From NCBI GenBank assembly GCA_001599975.1, contig BCIO01000002.1, positions 868,001-932,000 on the forward strand: a stretch of 64,000 nt of DNA, in the 5' to 3' direction. A model generated the notes under the pieces. It was not told where the DNA came from. It saw nothing but the letters and a program-made list of their open reading frames with translations, and made no database searches. The stretch is from Cystobasidiopsis lactophilus. Taxonomy: Eukaryota; Basidiomycota; Agaricostilbomycetes; Agaricostilbales; Chionosphaeraceae. The translations under genes were made by a program, and so were the position numbers. Shown one piece after another: positions 57,068 through 64,000 of the stretch (within the stretch, counting starts at the first letter, position 1; each line of letters starts with the position of its first letter).

Positions 57068-58127
57068 TTAGACGCGGTCGATGACTGTAATGGGGCCTTC
57101 TGGGAGGTCGTCCAAATCTGCCTCGTCCAAAGCCGACTCTGTGAGGACCGGCCGCCCGAAGACCTTGCCAAACTCTTCCGCCGCCACCGGAATGAGCTCC
57201 GAGACGCTGAGGGGGATGCGCAGCTTGCCATCCGCAATCTCGTCCAGCCGCTCCAGGTCGTGCTGCTGCTGGATGCTGGTGGCGGTCACGTTGGCCAGGC
57301 CGCAGGCGACAATACTGCGAAACCAGGGCAAGGACTGGTTGTCGACGTTGAGGACGAAGCCGTGCGAGGTGATGTGCTGCTTGATGTGGACGCCGATGGA
57401 AGCAATCTTTTCGGTGGGAGAGACGAAGGAGCCAATGTTGCAAGTGTCAATCGTCTTGATGTTTTGGCGGGCGAGGATGCCGTCCAGCACGTCTTCCAGC
57501 TTGTGCACGTAGTCTTTGGTGGTCATCTGTGCGTTTTTTAGCTGCTCGTATTCTATCGTAAAAGAATGAAGGGGGAAGGAAGCGCACCTTCATGGCCTTC
57601 AAATCCAAGATGGCGTAGCCCATCAACTGGCCCGGCCCATGGAAGGTGATCTGCCCTCCTCTAGGGGTCTGCACGAAGTCAGCGCCCAGCTTCTTGAGCC
57701 TGCCCGACTCGGCGTCCATCTGCGCGTTCATGTCCCTCCGCCCGGCGGTGTAGACTGGCGCATGCTCCAAGAACAGCAGGATGTCCGTGTCCGCGACCAG
57801 CTGCAGCTGCGTCTTCTCCGTCGCGCTGAGGTTGGCATTCTGGGCCAAGCTCTTCCTGGCGGCCAGCCGAGAAGCGACGATGCTCTCTTGCAACGCCAGC
57901 CCGTCCTTGTACGGCACGGCGCCGGGGATGTGCGTGCAAATGATGGGCCTGGCTCTGGCCGCCTGCGCCAGCCCTCGCTTGAATAACATCCTGGCAATGA
58001 ACCGAGGCAGGTTTAGTGAGACCAAAAGTGCAGGCAGAGCAAGACTTGGCCGGTGCGGTCGACTCCAAATTTTTGTGGCGAGCGTCAAGCAACGAACCGC
58101 CGCTGTAGCTACCGCTGTAGGCGACAT
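57068..58127 (-). CDS. LIP2: mitochondrial octanoyltransferase (lipoate biosynthesis)
   Basis: It transfers octanoyl from acyl carrier protein to lipoyl domains of mitochondrial dehydrogenases (LipB/LIPT2). From ATG 58127 an arginine-rich presequence without acidic residues (MSPTAVATAAVRCLTLATK) predicts mitochondrial import. The catalytic domain shows LFLEHAPVYTAGRR, RGGQITFHGPGQLMGYAILD (family signature), EKIASIGVHIKQHITSHGF with the essential lysine, and RSIVACGLANVTATSI with the catalytic cysteine. It ends GPITVIDRV, TAA 57068. One intron near 57540-57590. A second in-frame ATG at 57989 could start a cytosolic form. Confidence 0.88.
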
Positions 58128-58408
58128 GCGGTCACTTTCCGGTCTGCTTCTCGTGCTTTCGAGTCTTGCTCAATTGGAAAAGGTCAGCTGCCAGCGGCTT
58201 GGACGCTAGAAGGGCACGAATCGACAATGAGCTGGAGTTCGCATGCCATCTTGGCCAGCGCAACAAACAGCTTGTACAGAGCTGCCCTCCTCTTGAATGC
58301 CCTCCTCTCGAATACACCAGGGCTATTATTGCCACTCGTGCCATGGTCTGGAACAATCGGGCTTCCCCAAAGACCTTCTGGCTGCGTGCTTATTCACTGG
58401 GACCGCCG

Positions 58409-58512
58409 TTTCTGTCGTGGCGTCGTTGGTCAGCTTGACCGGGCTCATTACCTTCTGTATTTATTCAGCTCGTTTCTGCTCTCCATCCACCACCTCTTCG
58501 TTCGGAACCAAG
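58409..58512 (+). promoter_or_regulatory. conserved promoter block, reductase copy 3
   Basis: Match of 50979-51097 with two small deletions, about 90% identical by eye. The TATA position reads TATTTATT (58458-58465). It ends about 20 bp before the ATG at 58534, closer than in copy 1 because about 40 bp of leader are missing. Confidence 0.75.
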
Positions 58513-58533
58513 CCTGTACTCTCGTCCATCTAA

Positions 58534-59870
58534 ATGCCTCTTACTCTCGACCGACTGCCCAAGGGCTCCTTGATCTTCGTGACTGGTGCTACTGGTCTAG
58601 TTGGATCGTGCGCCTACTATTCCTCAATGATCCAACGCCCCATCGTCACTAAGCTCACGCTGGTTGTAGAGCCACCACCGATAGCTTGATCCGGCACGGA
58701 TACAAAGTCCGCGCATCCACCCGTTCGCTATCCAAGACGATCGCCTTCAAGCATCTCTTAGAGAAGAAATACGGCTCTGGCGTCGTCGAATTCGTCGAGG
58801 TGGCCAACTTCGACAGCCCTGATGCGTACGACTCTGTTCTTGAAGGTGAGCCTGACGCCCTGAAGGGGAGAGAAGGTGCCTCTAACTTCTTCTGAAAAGG
58901 TGTCTCCGGCGTCCTTCACATCGCCACCGACGCGAGCTTCTCCACCGACTATGACCAAGTCGTCAACTCCACCGTCGGCGCCACCGTCTCACTCATGAAG
59001 GCGGCCGCCAAGATTCCGTCAATAAAAGCCTTCGTCTTGACGTCAAGCGTCATCACTGCCTACATTCCGGAGTATGGCAAGGACCTGAAGCCCACTACCG
59101 CCGATTGGGCCGACTATGTCGTGCCGCTGGCCAAGAGCTTGCCCGTTGATTCGCCCTTGAAGCCCAATATGACTTGTGCGTTATACCTATGTGCTCTATC
59201 GATGTCGTTCGCTCACTGAAAGCGTCCATGACAGATGCGGCGAGCAAGATCGAAGGGGAGCATGCCGCGTGGAACTATTTTGAAACTGAGAAGGTGCGTC
59301 TCGACAAGTTCACTTCCACATCGTATCTCACACAGTGTGCTTAAATAATGCCTCTACAGCCGGCCTATGCATTCAACACCATCCTCCTGCATTTCGTTGT
59401 GGGCAGGCTGTACAACCCGACCAAGGGCGTTTACTCGACTCACTCGTGGACTAAGTATGTCATGAACTGGCATCGCTTCTTCTGGCGACTACTCACATAC
59501 TTGTGCCAGTGACGCCTTCAACGGCGAGTCCGATGGTCCCTTTGCTGGCTTCACGAATCCGGCTTTCTACTTTGTGGCGACTGAAGATGCGGCTGCGGTC
59601 CACATCGGTGCTCTTCTGAGCAACGTCTCCGGCCAGCGTATCTGGGCGGCCTCCGCTCCCTTCACCGCCAACGAAGTCCTCGCTCTGTGGCGCAAGGAGT
59701 TCCCGGACAAGGTCAACACCATTCCCAAGGACTACGACTATCCTCCTCGGCCGGACATCAACATTGACCTCACTCAAACGCGCGAGCTAGTCGAGAAGCT
59801 CGAGGGCAGGCCTCTCATCGGTTTCGAACAGACCTTCTTGGACAACGTCCGCCACACCTGGACTGCCTAG
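58534..59870 (+). CDS. NAD(P)H-dependent aldehyde/ketone reductase (extended SDR), copy 3
   Basis: From ATG 58534: MPLTLDRLPKGSLIFVTGAT, GATGLVGS loop, TTDSLIRHGYKVRASTRSLS, VEFVEVANFDSPDAYDSVLE, GVLHIATDASFSTDYD, FVLTSSVITAYIPEYG, Y-A-A-S-K across an intron, and AFNTILLHFVVGRLYNPTKG. It ends FLDNVRHTWTA, TAG 59870. It is clearly closer to copy 1 than to copy 2 (shared FTANEV and KEFPDKVNTIPKDYDY), and shares copy 1's promoter block. Same intron positions. Function as for copy 1. Confidence 0.82.
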
Positions 59871-60199
59871 TGGTGCACGGGACTCGCTGTACAAGTACCT
59901 TAACGATAGACCAACTGCATAGACTTCATGATCAGCCCGAAACCGTGACGCGCCACTGTTGTGAGAATTCGCTCATGCAGGCAGCAGGCTGAGAGCGGCA
60001 CTGCGCCGGAGTGACAATGCAAAGGATAGACTGAACTCTGGCTACGTCTACCAACTTTGACTTGAACGAGCATCTTACCAATGAGCTGATGCTAGCCAGC
60101 TGGGTGCCGCCACGAGCGTCGAGCTAGTGCGGAAGTCGAGTCCTCGATCAACACTACAAATTTTTGTGGTGAGCGTCGACGATTTGGCGCCAGGATACG
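59871..60199. other. intergenic, ELP1 promoter side
   Basis: 329 bp without a gene. It contains CAAATTTTTGTGGTGAGCGT at 60157-60176, 20-40 bp before the ELP1 ATG, which matches 20 of 21 bases with 58066-58086 inside the LIP2 presequence region. Confidence 0.4.
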
Positions 60200-63100
60200 A
60201 TGCGGTCGCTGTTCGCCCTTCGAATCAGCTCAGTCAGGCCAGAGACGGAGGCCAGGCTGGTGGCGAGCTGCGTGGACCCGGCCAATGATTCGGTGCTGAG
60301 CCTTTGGCTGGACGACGCTTCGACAGCTTGGCTCTTCCGCGACGAGGAGCTGCTCACCACGTTCGAGGGCTGCTCTGGCGAAGTGCTGTGCTTCAAGTAT
60401 CTGGCTGAGATCGATGGCATCTCGCTGTGCTTGGCCAATGGCGATATTTGGACTGTCTTGTTGGATGGGTCAGAGGTGCGTTGCGACCACATTCTCAGCT
60501 GTTAATTCGGCTTACGTGGGGACATTGAATACACAGCCTGAAGTGGTTGGAACTATTGAAGACGGAATTAAGGCTGCAGAGTGGAGTCCAGACGAAGAAT
60601 TGCTTGTGCTCATCAATGGTGTGTTGCTTGCTCCCTTAGCCCCTTACAGGAGCTGACCGCAACATCAACGCAACACACAGGGAAGGATCAGTTGCTACTT
60701 CTCACCAAAGAGTTTGAAGTGTTGTCAGAGGGCCAAATGAGGACGAGCGACTTTGGCGAGGGTCAGCTGCTCTTTCTTTGCCTTTGTCCCTTTGAACCAT
60801 TGCCGAACCTGTGCTGTTACATCAGCCAAACCTGTCAATGTGGGATGGGGGCATTCAGATACCCAGTTTCGGGGGTCAATCGGCAAATCCGCCGGGCGCA
60901 CCACCAACGTCGTCCAAGAAGCCGACTCGCTCGACCCGAACAAGGACGACTTTCAGCCTCGCATCTCCTGGAGAGGCGACTCTGCCCACTTTGCCGTGTC
61001 CTGCGTCGACCCTGCTCTACCCGCCACTTCGCAGCAGGCTTTCAGACGGGTCATCCGCTTCTACTCCCGCACGGCCCAACTGCAAAGCACGTCCGAGGCG
61101 TCTCCGGGCATGGAGCATGCTCTTTCTTGGCAGCCTAGTGGCTCTATCGTGGCTTCCACCATGCGCTCCACTTTAGAAGGAAAAGTCAAGCGGGACGTGA
61201 TCTTCTTCGAGAGGAATGGGCTGCGCCGCTATGACTTTGCGCTACGAGACGAGAGTCAGGAAGCGGTCAAGGTCCACTCGTTGACGTGGAATGCGGACTC
61301 GTCGCTGTTGGCGATATGGCTAGAGAGGCACGGGCAGCAGCACGCGGGTAAGGCAGTTCGCCACCCCGTTGCCCTTTGATGGCTGATGACTCTGACTGCA
61401 TACAGTACAAACATGGACTCGAAATAACTACCACTGGTATCTCAAACAAGAAGTCTGCGCCCGGAACTCGGCTCCATTGATTGGGGTGCACTGGCACTCG
61501 GAGAAGCCCTTGCATATCCATTTGGCTTCTGCAGGTGCGCTGCTCTCACCCTTATCCAGTTTGGGTATCTAAGTTGACAGACACGTACAGATAGTGTTGA
61601 CTCGTATGCCTTCCATTGGGAAGTGGTCCGGTCCAGCAGAGCACCACCGGACGACTCGGGCTTGGTGGCGGTGGTTGACGGCGGGAGCCTGCTGGTCACT
61701 CCCTTCCGCTTTCAAAACGTCCCACCTCCTATGTCGTCCTATCAGCTCTCAAATCCACAGCGGTCAACGAGCGCCCCTCCTATCCACGCCTGTTTTTCTT
61801 CAGGTGCTGATCTGCTGGTGGCTCTGCACGCCGACAAGACGGTTGACGTGTGGTCTTGCGAACATCCCAAACCCCCAATTTTACTTTTCACCGTGTCGCT
61901 GGCCAGCGAACTGCCTGGGCATATAAGTCGACTCTATCAATTGGCGGCAAGTGGAAAGGACACCCACTTGGAGCTGGCCATCCTCGCCACTTCCACGCAA
62001 TCCGCCAAACCCTTCTTCTATCTTCATTTTGTGCTTTCCGACGGACTAGCAAGGCTAGTCAATTCCGAGGGCCTGGCTCATCCTCCGGAGCGCATCACCT
62101 CCAGCTCCACCGGCTTCTGGCTCAACAGCGGCACAGACATTGCTCGGAAGCATGACGACATGGACTCCAGCTTCACCTTGGCCGATGCATGCCCGGACGT
62201 TCAGGTTGCTCGGGCGAAGGGCTCGGATATCCCAATCGGCTTCACCTCCAGAGGCCGCTTGTCAGCTGGCTCCCACACGATCGATACCGAATGCACCTCT
62301 TTCGTAATCTGCGGCGACTTTCTGGTCTACACCACTAGCTCCCACTCTGCGAAATTTGTCCCTCTCGAGGCTCTGCTGCCGGAGAATCTGGCGAGCTTTG
62401 ACCTGGCTAAGATTGAAGCGCGGCGGGTCGAGCGTGGCTCCAAGATCGTGACCGCCGTGGCCTCTTCCATGACGCTGGTGCTTCAAATGCCCAGGGGCAA
62501 CCTCGAAATCATCTGCCCCCGCCCTCTGGTTCTGCAAGTCGTGTTTGCCGACCTGAAGCGGCACGCATACAAGGAGGCCTTCATGCACTGCCGCAAGCAC
62601 CGAATCGACCTCAACTACCTTCATGATTATGATGCGTCGGAATTTATGGGCCATTTGGAGCTGTTCGTGGATCAAGTGGCGGACGTCGACCACCTCAACC
62701 TCTTCCTGTCCTCCCTAAGGTTGGTGTCGTTTAGCAGGTGGTCATTCGCCTTGCTTATGATACTTCACAGCAATGGCAACTCACTGCCAAATCACCCTAC
62801 GGATGCACCGGCCGAGCAGTATGTGGACAAGGTCAACCAGGTCTGCCAAGCTCTGCGCAGCGTGCTGCAGACCAAGTGTGGCCCGGGCTACATCAACACC
62901 TTGCTGACAACATTTGTGTGCCAACAACCACCCGACTATGAGTCTGCGTTGCAGCTTGTCCTCCAATTCCGCTGTGCGTGAAGCGAGCTTGCAGATCAGC
63001 GTTCTGTTTCGGTTGACCTTTCACTCGCAGCGGACCACCCGGAGCAAGTGGATGATGCGATCAAATATGTAATCTTCCTCAGCGACGCCAACAAGCTCTA

Positions 63101-64000
63101 CGACGTCGCGTTGGGGCTTTACGACTTCGAGCTGGTTTTAATGGTGGCGCAGCACTCCCAAAAGGACCCCAAGGAGTATCTGGCTTTCTTGCGCGAAGTC
63201 AAGAAGCTCGACACGCACCTCCAGCGCTTCCGGATTGACGATCACCTGCGGAAACGATCCAAGGCCTTCGCCAGCCTGGTCTCCGTTGGCCCGGCCCATT
63301 TCGAGGAGGCGAAGGCCTACGTCGCCGCCCACGAGCTATATCAAGATGCCCTTCGGCTCTACCGGAACGACTTGCCGAGGCTAAAAATGATGCACGCTCT
63401 CTACGCTGACCACTTGGTGTCGCGCAACAAATACGCCGAGGCGGCTCTCAGTAAGCTCGTTCCCTTTCCCCTCTTTTGCAAATGCTAAGGCAGCAACTCA
63501 GATTACACTCTCGCCGACTCGATTAAACAAGCCATCGACGCACATGTGCAAGCTAACAACTGGCGGGAATGCTTTGCGCTTGCCCTTTCAGCCGTCAACT
63601 CGCCGTCGTCCGATGAAGCCTCGTTCAACGTCGACGAGATCCCGGCTTTGGCTGCTTCTGTTGCTCGTAGGTGACCTCTCCTTGATGTTGTTAACATCCT
63701 GACTCAGGGTGTGCCTACAGAGCGACTGAAAAGCGCCAATCGCCACTCGGAAGCGGCCCGAGTGCTGCTCGACTACGCCCAGGACGTCGAGTCCTCAGTG
63801 CAAGCTTTCTGCTCTGGCAAAGATTTCAACGAAGCCCTTCGCATTGTTCGTTTTGCTGTCCTACTGTAGCCATGATGCGAAAGGCTCACCTTCATCTGCT
63901 TAAACGAACAGGCCCAGCTCTACTCTCACCCAGAATTGATCCAAAGCGCGATTGCCCCTTCCTTGTCCGAAGCGGCCGATGCGCTGGTCGAGAGCATCGA
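60200..64000 (+). CDS. ELP1: Elongator complex subunit 1 (IKI3), 3' end cut by window
   Basis: The scaffold of Elongator, which modifies wobble uridines of tRNA (cm5U34). From ATG 60200: MRSLFALRISSVRPETEARL, WL-x-DDASTAWLF; beta-propeller blades including AAEWSPDEELLVLI, VGWGHSDTQFRG, GKSAGR, PRISWRGDSAHFAVSC, FFERNGLRRYDF, SLTWNADSSLLAIW, VQTWTRNNYHWYLKQE (family QLWTxxNYHWYLKQE) and HWHSEKPLHIHL. The second half is helical: YKEAFMHCRKHRIDLNYLHD, MDDAIKYVIFLSDANKLYDV, LGLYDFELVLMVAQHSQKDP, then LAASVARAT-like and KEFNEALRIV repeats. It continues beyond 64000. About ten introns so far. Confidence 0.92.

Noticed and set aside
1-64000. tRNA or rRNA genes, CRISPR arrays, retroelements
   Set aside because: I looked for the T-loop pattern GGTTCRAnYCC with paired stems, for spaced direct repeats and for reverse transcriptase or integrase motifs, and saw none. 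A tRNAscan run would be needed to exclude a diverged or intron-split tRNA.

Overview
The window is fungal nuclear DNA, and most likely basidiomycete (Pucciniomycotina-like, though the sequence alone does not fix the genus). It carries about 30 genes in 64 kb. Nearly every gene is broken by GT-AG introns of about 35-65 nt. Several exons are only 16-31 nt long. The housekeeping proteins are clearly eukaryotic. There is no sign of a bacterial operon, CRISPR array, rRNA, recognisable tRNA, retroelement or viral insertion. The only mobile element found is one short non-autonomous DNA transposon.

Left third (1-25.8 kb), mostly conserved housekeeping: a partial GPALPP1/DUF3752 gene (-), an unknown 4-exon gene (-), a stretch of decayed repeats, an APH-fold kinase-like gene (-), NAA38/LSMD1 (+), an SMAP/Age2-type ArfGAP (+), a small single-span membrane protein (+), CAND1 (-), an unknown membrane-anchored basic protein (+), a small Cys-containing protein (-), acyl-protein thioesterase (-), cullin-4 (+) and the N-recognin UBR1 (-). 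CAND1, CUL4 and UBR1, all parts of the ubiquitin machinery, lie within 18 kb.

Middle (26-46 kb): a flavin monooxygenase of the Baeyer-Villiger type (-), a secreted protein built of two Cys/Gly repeats (+), a methyltransferase-fold protein with a degenerate SAM loop (+), TRAPP subunit TRS33 (-), a tandem array of F-box/LRR-like paralogs (two full, one truncated, -), a coiled-coil protein with a Q/M/Y-rich tail (+), SRP68 (-) and a second pair of different F-box-like paralogs (-).

Right third (46-64 kb): actin-related protein ARP5 (+), two small secreted Cys-rich proteins, three paralogous short-chain reductases (SDR, aldehyde/ketoreductase type, all +), an ASNSD1-like asparagine-synthetase-domain gene (+), mitochondrial octanoyltransferase LIP2/LipB (-) and the start of Elongator subunit ELP1 (+), which runs off the right edge. 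A 451-bp MITE with perfect 25-bp inverted repeats and TA target duplication sits upstream of reductase copy 2. Copies 1 and 3 share a conserved promoter block of about 110 bp that copy 2 lacks.

No single operon-like pathway is visible, as expected for a fungal chromosome. The accessory and most novel material is the F-box arrays, the secreted Cys-rich proteins and the reductase cluster. Function calls come from recognising family motifs by eye. No database search was run, and splice models were built by hand from frame continuity and GT-AG signals.
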